From contig JAJBVJ010000098.1 of NCBI GenBank assembly GCA_020859875.1, positions 1 through 14,265 on the forward strand: a stretch of DNA of 14,265 bases. Reading direction: 5' to 3'. Origin of the DNA: Rikenellaceae bacterium (GTDB lineage Bacteria > Bacteroidota > Bacteroidia > Bacteroidales > Rikenellaceae). The notes under the pieces were generated by a model that saw nothing but the letters and a program-made list of their open reading frames with translations, did not search any database and was not told the DNA's origin. The position numbers were made by a program, and so were the translations under genes. Positions 8,236-13,980 of the stretch are shown in pieces; positions within the stretch are counted from its first letter, which is position 1, and the number at the start of each line of letters is the position of its first letter.

Positions 8236-8664
8236 TCCCGAAAGTTAGCTTTTATTTCCTATTTTCCGGCCTTTCGAGTGTAATCTGGTGCCGGGGAAGA
8301 AAGACCTGTTGCAAATGCCGGAAATTTTCGGTAAATTCATATTACACACCGTCCGGACTGCGTCGGGAAGCCCGCGGTATTTTACCGAAAGGGTTTCGTC
8401 GATGCGGCGGGCGGCCGATGGAACGGCCCGGGGATAAAACGGTATAATAAGTTCCGCCTGGCGGTAGGTACCGCAAATGGCACTATTATGGCCGGCCGGC
8501 ACGGGGAGTCCGGCACCCGTTTCCCGGGTCCTCCGGCATCTCCTTCCGAATCGGGCATACGCTCTTTGGAACCATATTTGATATGTAAACCGTGCGGGAA
8601 ATCTTCCAACGCCGCAAAGACAGTAGACATTTACCACACAATTCTAATATAAAAAGTAAAGATT
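8236..8664. other. Intergenic region without a recognised gene, between divergent genes
   Basis: About 430 bp between the DUF1273 gene (-) and the YtxH-like gene (+). The open frames here (for example 8245-8637 on the minus strand) give arginine/cysteine-rich translations that resemble no family and overlap one another, so I treat the stretch as non-coding. Weak promoter-like sites are TGTCTTTG on the minus strand (8622-8615, one mismatch to the -7 consensus), which could give DUF1273 a leader of roughly 370 bases, and CATATTTG on the plus strand (8573-8580, one mismatch) for the YtxH operon. The last 40 bases before 8665 are AT-rich, as is usual ahead of Bacteroidota start codons. Confidence 0.5.
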
Positions 8665-8883
8665 ATGAAATCGATTTTCGCATTTTTGGGCGGAGCAATG
8701 GCAGGTGCCGCTGCAGCCCTTCTGCTTGCACCCGAGAGGGGTGACATTACAAGGCGCAAGATACGCCATATGATGAACCACCATATCAACCGCGCCGAGT
8801 GGGAACTCCAGGCCGCACGCATGAAAGCCGACAAGGCCGCCCGGGAAGCCATCCACGATCTGGCCGATTCGGCCCACGAGTAA
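8665..8883 (+). CDS. YtxH-like small membrane protein
   Basis: A 72-residue protein with one N-terminal hydrophobic helix (~4-22, FAFLGGAMAGAAAALLLAP), followed by the YtxH-type junction LLLAPERGDITRRKI and a charged amphipathic helix rich in Ala, Lys, Arg and Glu. YtxH-domain proteins are single-pass membrane proteins associated with general stress in other bacteria; the biochemical role is unknown. The next gene starts two bases after this stop, so it is the first gene of a three-gene operon. The start is the only ATG consistent with a complete membrane helix, and the sequence before it (TAATATAAAAAGTAAAGATT) is AT-rich with no clear Shine-Dalgarno. A cell-envelope stress role is inferred from the family and the neighbours. 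Confidence 0.82.
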   Translation: MKSIFAFLGGAMAGAAAALLLAPERGDITRRKIRHMMNHHINRAEWELQAARMKADKAAREAIHDLADSAHE

Positions 8884-8885
8884 GC

Positions 8886-9266
8886 ATGAAAGAGCCCGGT
8901 ATTCCCACCTCGACCGACAAGATCGCCGACGATGTGAAGTGCTATGTAAACATGCGCATTGCATCCGTGAAGCTGGCGATGGTCGAGGGACTTAGCAAAG
9001 TAAGCGGCAATGCGGTCAGGATACTGGTATTCCTGCTGTTGTGTGTCATGGCACTGATAGCCCTGGGCACCGCCCTTATTTCGTGGCTGGCCACGGTTCT
9101 CGGTTCTACGGCGCTGGCGGCCCTCATCGTGGGGGTGGCCCTTATCATCGTCGCACTGATCGTATTCATGGTCAAGAGCCTCTTTATAAACCCGATGGTC
9201 GGGATGTTCAGCGAAATGTTCTTTAAACCGCGTAAACACGAAACACATGACGATGAAGACCAATAG
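8886..9266 (+). CDS. Phage-holin-family / DUF1469-like membrane protein
   Basis: A 126-residue integral membrane protein. A soluble amphipathic N-terminus (residues 1-42, DKIADDVKCYVNMRIASVKL) is followed by two long hydrophobic helices at ~45-68 and ~72-97, then a short tail with a basic/acidic end (FKPRKHETHDDEDQ). This is the architecture of the chromosomal 'phage holin family' (DUF1469/Phage_holin_3_6), which despite the name is common outside prophages. I see no endolysin or phage gene nearby. The frame is open back to 8799, but the ATG at 8886, two bases past the YtxH stop, gives the proper N-terminus. The next ORF overlaps its 3' end by 20 bases. The protein probably acts with its neighbours in the inner membrane; its function is not established. 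Confidence 0.82.
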   Translation: MKEPGIPTSTDKIADDVKCYVNMRIASVKLAMVEGLSKVSGNAVRILVFLLLCVMALIALGTALISWLATVLGSTALAALIVGVALIIVALIVFMVKSLFINPMVGMFSEMFFKPRKHETHDDEDQ

Positions 9267-9531
9267 GCTGAATAAACGATACAGCGAAATATCGTCGCTG
9301 AAAGAGCTCGAGCTCGAACGCGACCGGCTCCATTACAAGATGGGCCTTCGGGAGGTCGAACTCAAAAGACACATGGAGGATATAAAGCAGTCGCTCACCT
9401 TTTCCAACGTCTGCCGCACGGTATGGAGCAGAATCCAGGGCCCCACGATAGCCATGGGCTGGGCGCAGGGGCTTAACTTGTTTTCGTGGCTATTCGGCCG
9501 CAAGCGAAAAAAACATAGCTGTTCGCTCTGA
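9247..9531 (+). CDS. Small basic hypothetical protein, third gene of the membrane operon
   Basis: A 94-residue protein I do not recognise. Residues ~15-50 are highly charged with heptad-like leucines (SSLKELELERDRLHYKMGLR), suggesting a coiled coil or long amphipathic helix. Residues ~68-86 are moderately hydrophobic (PTIAMGWAQGLNLFSWLFG), and the end is strongly basic (GRKRKKHSCSL), consistent with a membrane-associated helix followed by positive residues on the cytoplasmic side. It overlaps the holin-like gene by 20 bases if it starts at 9247, or by 14 if it starts at the second ATG at 9253; both starts are plausible. A strong terminator follows. Coupling to the two upstream membrane proteins suggests one complex or one envelope-stress response, but this is inference. 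Confidence 0.72.
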   Translation: MTMKTNRLNKRYSEISSLKELELERDRLHYKMGLREVELKRHMEDIKQSLTFSNVCRTVWSRIQGPTIAMGWAQGLNLFSWLFGRKRKKHSCSL

Positions 9532-9555
9532 TCGCGGGCCAGACAAGTATTACAG

Positions 9556-9594
9556 AATCCCCGGAACCGTCGATGCGGTTCCGGGGATTTTTTT
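9556..9594 (+). terminator. Strong terminator of the YtxH/holin operon
   Basis: Perfect 14-bp inverted repeat, AATCCCCGGAACCG (9556-9569) / CGGTTCCGGGGATT (9576-9589), with a 6-base loop and a T7 run. This is the clearest Rho-independent terminator in the window. Confidence 0.93.
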
Positions 9595-9735
9595 CGAATT
9601 GGAAGATCACCATATTATGCCGGTATATAGTGACGGCCTTTCCAATACCTGATATATTGTCCGGGGCATTGTCGAAAAGAAATCGTCTACCAGGCGGATC
9701 CGCCGAAGGCCCCGGCAGAACCTGCCCCCTGCGGA

Positions 9736-9763
9736 TAAAAAACCCCGCTATGGACAGCGGGGT
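9736..9763 (-). terminator. Terminator of infC (minus strand)
   Basis: Read on the minus strand: ACCCCGCT, loop GTCCAT, AGCGGGGT, then TTTTTA. The 8-bp stem spans 9742-9763 and lies about 25 bases past the infC stop. It ends the pdxA-thrS-infC cluster before any rpmI or rplT. Confidence 0.88.
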
Positions 9764-9785
9764 CTGTGAATGCTATTTCGTAAAT

Positions 9786-10373
9786 TTACTTTTTCACTTT
9801 GGGGGCGAGCATCATAGTCATACGCTTACCTTCGAGTTTGGGCATCATCTCCACCTTTGCCAACTCTTCCAGATCCGTTGCAAAACGCAACAGCAGGATC
9901 TCGCCCTGCTCCTTGAAAACGATCGACCGGCCGCGGAAAAAGACGTAGGCTTTGACCTTTGCGCCCTCCTTCAGGAAGTTCTCGGCGTGGCGAAGTTTGA
10001 AATTATAGTCGTGGTCGTCTGTTTGAGGGCCGAAACGTATCTCTTTGACAACCACCTTAGAAGCCTTGGCTTTAATCTCCTTTGCCTTCTTTTTCTGCTG
10101 GTAGAGAAATTTCTGGTAGTCGGCTATCTTTACCACGGGGGGTTCGGCCTTGGGAGAGATTTCGATAAGGTCGAGCTCCATCTCGTCCGCCATCTTTAGG
10201 GCTTCGCGGATGGGCAGAACCATCGGGGTCTCGATGTTGTCTCCCACCAGGCGCACCTCGGGCGCGGTGATCTTTTCGTTGATGCGGTGTTGTGCCTCTC
10301 TTTCGGGCATCCGGGGGCCTCTCGGACCGCCGGGCCTCGGGCGGGTGTGAAAGGGTTTGTTCGGTGGTGCTAT
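9786..10373 (-). CDS. infC: Translation initiation factor IF-3, probable ATA start
   Basis: IF3 binds the 30S subunit, keeps it free of 50S and rejects initiation complexes on poor start codons. Two-domain structure: N-domain with QHRINEKI and LDLIEISPKAEPPVVKIADYQKFLYQ, lysine-rich linker, C-domain VKEIRFGPQTDDHDYNFKLRHAENFL through VFFRGRSIVFKEQGE and GKRMTMMLAPK. The first in-frame ATG (10310) has no Shine-Dalgarno. In the same frame the coding sequence continues 21 codons upstream (IAPPNKPFHTRPRPGG...) to an ATA at 10373. That ATA is preceded by AGGAGG at 8-base spacing, and an in-frame TAA lies only six codons before it, with no ATG, GTG or TTG between. I therefore start the gene at ATA, giving 195 residues. 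E. coli infC starts at AUU and IF3 represses its own translation through that codon; a similar loop is inferred here. A separate promoter lies at 10443-10450. Confidence 0.93.
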   Translation of the reverse strand: MAPPNKPFHTRPRPGGPRGPRMPEREAQHRINEKITAPEVRLVGDNIETPMVLPIREALKMADEMELDLIEISPKAEPPVVKIADYQKFLYQQKKKAKEIKAKASKVVVKEIRFGPQTDDHDYNFKLRHAENFLKEGAKVKAYVFFRGRSIVFKEQGEILLLRFATDLEELAKVEMMPKLEGKRMTMMLAPKVKK

Positions 10374-10381
10374 GGTCTTGT

Positions 10382-10387
10382 CCTCCT
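10382..10387 (-). promoter_or_regulatory. Strong Shine-Dalgarno (AGGAGG) deciding the infC start
   Basis: Minus-strand AAAAGGAGGACAAGACC leads directly into the ATA codon, with 8 bases between AGGAGG and ATA. A full consensus site is rare in Bacteroidota and none of the other genes here shows one. It is correctly placed for ATA (10373-10371) and 71 bases from the first ATG, so it supports the non-canonical start. Confidence 0.82.
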
Positions 10388-10417
10388 TTTAGTTAATTAA
10401 ACTTAGAATTTATATTC

Positions 10418-10436
10418 GTGCATCCGCCTGATGCAC
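10418..10436 (-). promoter_or_regulatory. Hairpin at the 5' end of the infC leader
   Basis: Perfect 7-bp inverted repeat GTGCATC / GATGCAC around a 5-base loop, 6 bases downstream of the -7 element, so at or very near the expected transcript 5' end. There is no T run, so it is not a terminator. It could stabilise the messenger or take part in control. A second, weaker hairpin (TTCGGC/GCCGAA, 10476-10496) follows thrS. Confidence 0.4.
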
Positions 10437-10442
10437 CGATTT

Positions 10443-10450
10443 CAAATATA
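10443..10450 (-). promoter_or_regulatory. -7 promoter element of infC (TATATTTG)
   Basis: TATATTTG on the minus strand is an exact TAnnTTTG match inside the 126-base thrS-infC gap. A TTTA 17 bases upstream may serve as a poor -33. It would let infC be transcribed apart from pdxA-thrS, with a leader of roughly 60 bases. Confidence 0.5.
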
Positions 10451-10499
10451 CGCTTTTTTTGGATATTTAAACACGTTCGGCAAAATTCAGGCCGAAGGG

Positions 10500-12461
10500 T
10501 TATTCCGCACGGGCTTTCTCGATCTCCCCGGCGACGAGCCCTTCGATCAGCGATGCAAACTCTTCCTTGGTCATCTGTCCCTTGTCGCCCTCTCCCTGCC
10601 GGCGCACCGACACCAGCCCTTCGTCCATCTCCTTCTGGCCGACTATAAGCATGAAAGGGATTCGCTTCATCTCGTTGTCGCGTATCTTGCGTCCGATCTT
10701 TTCGTTGCGCTCGTCCAGTACTGCGCGAACGTCGCGCTTTTTGAGGTATTCGAAGATCTCGTGTGCATAGTCGTTGAACTTCTCGCTTATGGGCAGAATT
10801 ACGGCCTGCTCCGGGGCGAGCCAGAGCGGGAACTTCCCGCCGGTGTGTTCGAGCAGCACGGCTACGAAGCGCTCCATCGATCCGAAAGGGGCGCGGTGGA
10901 TCATGATCGGGCGGTAGGGCTTGTCGTCGGGGCCGGTGTAGGTCAGATCGAACCTCTCGGGGAGGTTGTAGTCGACCTGTATGGTGCCCAACTGCCATTT
11001 GCGCCCGAGGGCGTCCTTGACCATAAAGTCGAGCTTGGGGCCGTAGAACGCCGCTTCGCCGTATTCGACCACGGCTTCGAGACCCTTCTCTTTAGCGGCC
11101 TGTATGATGGCCTGCTCGGCCTTATCCCAGTTCTCGTCGGAGCCGATATATTTTTCCCTGTTTTCGGGATCGCGAAGGGATATTTGCGCCGTAAAATTTT
11201 CGAAATCGAGCGTTTTGAAAATATAGAGAACGATGTCGATCACCTTCTTGAATTCGTCCAGAAGCTGGTCGGGGCGCACGAATATGTGGGCATCGTCCTG
11301 GGTGAACCCGCGCACCCGGGTGAGGCCGTGGAGCTCACCGCTCTGCTCGTAGCGGTAGACCGTGCCGAACTCGGCAAAGCGGATCGGGAGATCTTTATAG
11401 GAGCGCGGTTTGAGGCGGTATATTTCGCAGTGGTGCGGGCAGTTCATGGGTTTTAGCAGGAACTCCTCGTTCTCGTCCGGTGTGTGGATCGGCTGGAAAG
11501 AGTCCTGGCCATATTTGGCGTAGTGTCCCGAAGTGACATAGAGGTCTTTCATCCCTATATGGGGGGTTATGACCTGCTCGTAGCCGTAATCTTTCTGGAC
11601 GGCACGCAGGAAGTTCTCCAGCCGCTCGCGCAGTGCGGCACCCTTCGGGAGCCACAGGGGCAGCCCCTGTCCGACGCGCGGGGAGAAGGCGAACAGTTCG
11701 AGCTCCCGGCCCAGCCTGCGGTGGTCGCGCTTTTTGGCCTCCTCCAGCATTACCAGGTAGTCGTCCAGCATCGACTTTTTCGGGAAGGTGATCCCGTATA
11801 TTCGCGTAAGCATCTTGTTCTTCTCGCTTCCGCGCCAGTAGGCTCCGGCGACCGAGGTGAGCTTTATGGCTTTAATATAGCTCGTATCGGGAAGGTGCGG
11901 GCCGCGGCACAGGTCGGTGAAGGTGCCATTGGTGTAGAAGGTGATCGTGCCGTCCTCCAGGTCGCCGATAAGCTCGCACTTATACTGGTCACCTTTTTCG
12001 GCAAAAGTAGCCAGTGCCTCCTCTTTCGGCACTTCGCGGCGAACCAGCGGGTCGCTGTTGGCGGCAAGCTCCTTCATTTTGGCCTCGATCCGTTCCAGGT
12101 CGGCCTCCGTGATAGGCTCGGGAGAGTCCACGTCGTAGTAAAATCCGTTCTCGATGCTCGGCCCGATTCCGAATTTTATACCGGGGTAGAGTTCCTGCAG
12201 GGCCTCGGCCATCAGGTGTGACGAGGTGTGCCAGAAGGTGCGGCGCCCCTCGTGGTCCTCCCATTTATGGAGGCGCAGGGTGCTGTCGCCGGCCAGCGGT
12301 TTCTGAAGGTCGGAGACCTCGCCGTTGACCGTGGCGGCCAGTACCTCCCGGGCCAGCCTCGAACTTATGCTTTCGGCGATTTCGTACGGGGTGATACCCG
12401 CGGAGTATTCCCGGATGTTCCCGTCGGGGAAAGTGACTTTTATTTTCGAGTTGTTTTCCAA
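10500..12461 (-). CDS. thrS: Threonyl-tRNA synthetase
   Basis: Class II synthetase of 653 residues that charges tRNA-Thr and edits mischarged Ser-tRNA-Thr. Domains in order: TGS (~5-65, KVTFPDGNIREY); N2 editing domain with HTSSH (H78, H82) and CRGPH (C185, H189); the catalytic core from ~245; and the anticodon-binding domain from ~543 (WLAPEQAVILPISEKFNDYA). The active-site zinc ligands are C341 (MNCPHHCE), H392 (DDAHIF) and H522 (MIHRAPFGS). Motif 2 is FAEFGTVYRYEQSGELHG. Length is normal and no residue is missing. It starts 18 bases after the pdxA stop and is probably cotranscribed with pdxA; infC follows 126 bases later. I see no T-box-like leader, and the short gap leaves no room for one. 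Confidence 0.98.
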   Translation of the reverse strand: MENNSKIKVTFPDGNIREYSAGITPYEIAESISSRLAREVLAATVNGEVSDLQKPLAGDSTLRLHKWEDHEGRRTFWHTSSHLMAEALQELYPGIKFGIGPSIENGFYYDVDSPEPITEADLERIEAKMKELAANSDPLVRREVPKEEALATFAEKGDQYKCELIGDLEDGTITFYTNGTFTDLCRGPHLPDTSYIKAIKLTSVAGAYWRGSEKNKMLTRIYGITFPKKSMLDDYLVMLEEAKKRDHRRLGRELELFAFSPRVGQGLPLWLPKGAALRERLENFLRAVQKDYGYEQVITPHIGMKDLYVTSGHYAKYGQDSFQPIHTPDENEEFLLKPMNCPHHCEIYRLKPRSYKDLPIRFAEFGTVYRYEQSGELHGLTRVRGFTQDDAHIFVRPDQLLDEFKKVIDIVLYIFKTLDFENFTAQISLRDPENREKYIGSDENWDKAEQAIIQAAKEKGLEAVVEYGEAAFYGPKLDFMVKDALGRKWQLGTIQVDYNLPERFDLTYTGPDDKPYRPIMIHRAPFGSMERFVAVLLEHTGGKFPLWLAPEQAVILPISEKFNDYAHEIFEYLKKRDVRAVLDERNEKIGRKIRDNEMKRIPFMLIVGQKEMDEGLVSVRRQGEGDKGQMTKEEFASLIEGLVAGEIEKARAE

Positions 12462-12479
12462 TGCCTTATGATTATATAG

Positions 12480-13574
12480 TTAATCTTCGCTGCTCTCGGG
12501 GATCAGGTCTCTTACCGAAATATCGGCCCCCTTCTCACGCTCATAGCGTCGCAGGGGATTCTTCGTCATTTCGGCATACTGCTTCCGGCTCCGCTGGATG
12601 TCGACGGCAAGGTAGACCGCCTGACGGAAGGATTCCGGGTCGGCTTTGTCCTGCCCGGCAATGTCGTAGGCAACACCGTGGTCGGGACTTGTCCTGACCA
12701 CGGGAAGCCCGGCCGTAAAGTTCACCCCCTCGGGAGTGAGGGCCTTGAAGGGGGCCAGTCCCTGGTCGTGGTACATGGCTAGCACCCCGTCATATTTTTC
12801 ATATCCGCCCGAAGCGAAGAACCCGTCCGCGGCGAAGGGCCCGAAGGCAAGGATTCCCTTCTTGCGCGCCTCCAGGATGGCCGGTGTTATAATATCCTTC
12901 TCCTCGCCACCGATTACACCCCCGTCGCCTGCGTGGGGATTGAGCGAGAGCACCGCGAGGCGCGGCTCGACCACCCCGAAATCGGCAATCAGCGAGGCAC
13001 GCATCCTGCCGAGTGCCGCCACGATCTTTTCGGCCGTGACACCTTCGGCAATCTCCGAGACGGGTACATGGATGGTTACAAGACCCACCTTCATAAGGTC
13101 GCTGCACATCATCATCAGCGGCTGTCCGCCGAAGCGGGCAGCGAAGAACTCGGTATGGCCCGTAAATTCGAAACCTGCCTCGCGGACGTTTTCCTTGTTG
13201 ATCGGGGCGGTGACCACCACGTCGATACGGCCGGCTTCGAGCTCTTCAGCGGCGGCCTTCAACGCCTCTACGGCAGCGGCTCCCGAGGCGGCAGTGGCCG
13301 TTCCGGGCTCGAGGACAAGGTTCTCCGGGCCGCAGTCTATAACGTTGACCCGCTTCGCTTTGGCCTCCAAGGCATCCTTCACCTGAGTGTACTGGAAGCT
13401 CTCCGCCCCTTCGATCCCTTTCTTGTAGAAAGCGAGGGATTTCGACGGGCCGTAGATTACCGGGGTGCAAAGTTCGCACATCCGGCTGTCGGAAAAGGCC
13501 TTGATGACCACCTCCGTCCCTATGCCGTTCACATCTCCGAGGGTAATGCCTACCCTTATCCTGCTGTCGCCCAT
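12480..13574 (-). CDS. pdxA: 4-hydroxythreonine-4-phosphate dehydrogenase
   Basis: NAD-dependent, metal-dependent enzyme of the DXP-dependent pyridoxal 5'-phosphate pathway. It oxidises 4-phosphohydroxy-L-threonine, and the product decarboxylates to the 3-amino-2-oxopropyl phosphate used by PdxJ. The protein has 364 residues: it opens with IRVGITLGDVNGIGTEV, and shows VVTAPINKE (~120-128), FTGHTEF (H140) and the three metal-ligand histidines H169 (TIHVP), H214 (LNPHAGDGG) and H269 (MYHDQGLAPFK). SPDHGVAYDIAG lies at ~296-307. It is about 35 residues longer than E. coli PdxA, mostly at the C-terminus, which I believe is normal in Bacteroidales. It is first in the pdxA-thrS(-infC) cluster, and its promoter overlaps a 75-bp repeat at 13650-13683. 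No other pdx gene is in the window. Confidence 0.97.
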   Translation of the reverse strand: MGDSRIRVGITLGDVNGIGTEVVIKAFSDSRMCELCTPVIYGPSKSLAFYKKGIEGAESFQYTQVKDALEAKAKRVNVIDCGPENLVLEPGTATAASGAAAVEALKAAAEELEAGRIDVVVTAPINKENVREAGFEFTGHTEFFAARFGGQPLMMMCSDLMKVGLVTIHVPVSEIAEGVTAEKIVAALGRMRASLIADFGVVEPRLAVLSLNPHAGDGGVIGGEEKDIITPAILEARKKGILAFGPFAADGFFASGGYEKYDGVLAMYHDQGLAPFKALTPEGVNFTAGLPVVRTSPDHGVAYDIAGQDKADPESFRQAVYLAVDIQRSRKQYAEMTKNPLRRYEREKGADISVRDLIPESSED

Positions 13575-13649
13575 ATATCATTCTTTCTTAATCGGATAAT
13601 AACCCCTGCGGCGGCGGCCGTACAGGAATCAAAGCCGTGTGTTAATCTA

Positions 13650-13683
13650 CAAAGATAGTGAAAGCCGAGCGGAATCGTGCAAA
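13650..13683 (-). promoter_or_regulatory. Promoter of pdxA-thrS, partly inside a repeat
   Basis: Minus strand: TTTG at 13683-13680, a 22-base spacer, then TATCTTTG at 13657-13650. Both match the Bacteroidota -33/-7 consensus. The -33 and spacer lie inside repeat unit 1, and the -7 straddles its proximal edge. The leader to the pdxA ATG is about 70 bases. Confidence 0.6.
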
Positions 13684-13822
13684 TAAAATTTGCAAAGATT
13701 CCCCAGGTGCATCCTATCTTCTGAAACGATAGTGAAAGCCGGGCGGCAGTCGTGCAAATAAAATTTGCAAAGATTCCCCAGGCGCATCCTATCTTCTGAA
13801 ACGATAGTGAAAGCCGGGCGGC
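13654..13822. repeat. Tandem 74-75 bp repeat, two full copies plus a partial third
   Basis: Copy 1 is 13654-13727, copy 2 is 13728-13802, and a partial copy is 13803-13822. Each begins GATAGTGAAAGCCG and full copies end CCTATCTTCTGAAAC. Copies 1 and 2 differ at only a handful of positions, mainly one indel and a few substitutions. Each full copy contains the palindrome TGCAAAT-AAA-ATTTGCA (13678-13694; 13753-13769) and the inverted pair GATAG...CTATC at its ends. Read on the minus strand, the copies give a repeated 24-25 residue open frame, which I regard as incidental. The pdxA promoter uses part of copy 1. Confidence 0.93.
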
Positions 13823-13938
13823 CGAAGGCCAAAATCGAAGTAAGCCGCCGGCAGGGGTGGCCCTCCGGTATATCGACTAATTAGTGAGGAGCATACATGC
13901 ACAGGGATATTATGGTGGCGGAGTAATGTATCGGAGTT
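13823..13938. other. Spacer with no recognised feature
   Basis: About 115 bases between the 75-bp repeats and the degenerate hairpin repeats. I find no convincing gene, promoter or strong hairpin here. Confidence 0.4.
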
Positions 13939-13980
13939 TCAATTAAGGAAGGTGGTTCTTTCCACTTTTAACACTTCGTT

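Noticed and set aside
8245..8637. 130-residue minus-strand open frame upstream of the DUF1273 gene
   Set aside because: The composition is arginine/cysteine-rich with no recognisable domain, and an overlapping frame is equally open. Treated as non-coding.
8799..9266. Longer 155-residue version of the holin-like protein
   Set aside because: The extension lies inside the YtxH gene in another frame. The ATG at 8886 gives the family-type N-terminus and normal operon spacing.
8886..9266. Prophage lysis module suggested by the holin-family protein
   Set aside because: No endolysin, structural, integrase or attachment-site signal is nearby; DUF1469 proteins are common chromosomal genes.
10431..11456. 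341-residue plus-strand open frame opposite thrS and the infC leader
   Set aside because: It covers conserved ThrRS catalytic sequence on the other strand; no family resemblance and no start context.
13654..13822. Possible CRISPR array
   Set aside because: The copies are contiguous 74-75 bp units with no unique spacers between short repeats, and no cas genes are present.
13647..13832. 61-residue minus-strand open frame through the 75-bp repeats
   Set aside because: Its translation simply repeats the DNA repeat (FTIVSEDRM...GNLCKFYLHD) and overlaps the pdxA promoter. Better explained as repeat DNA than as a gene.
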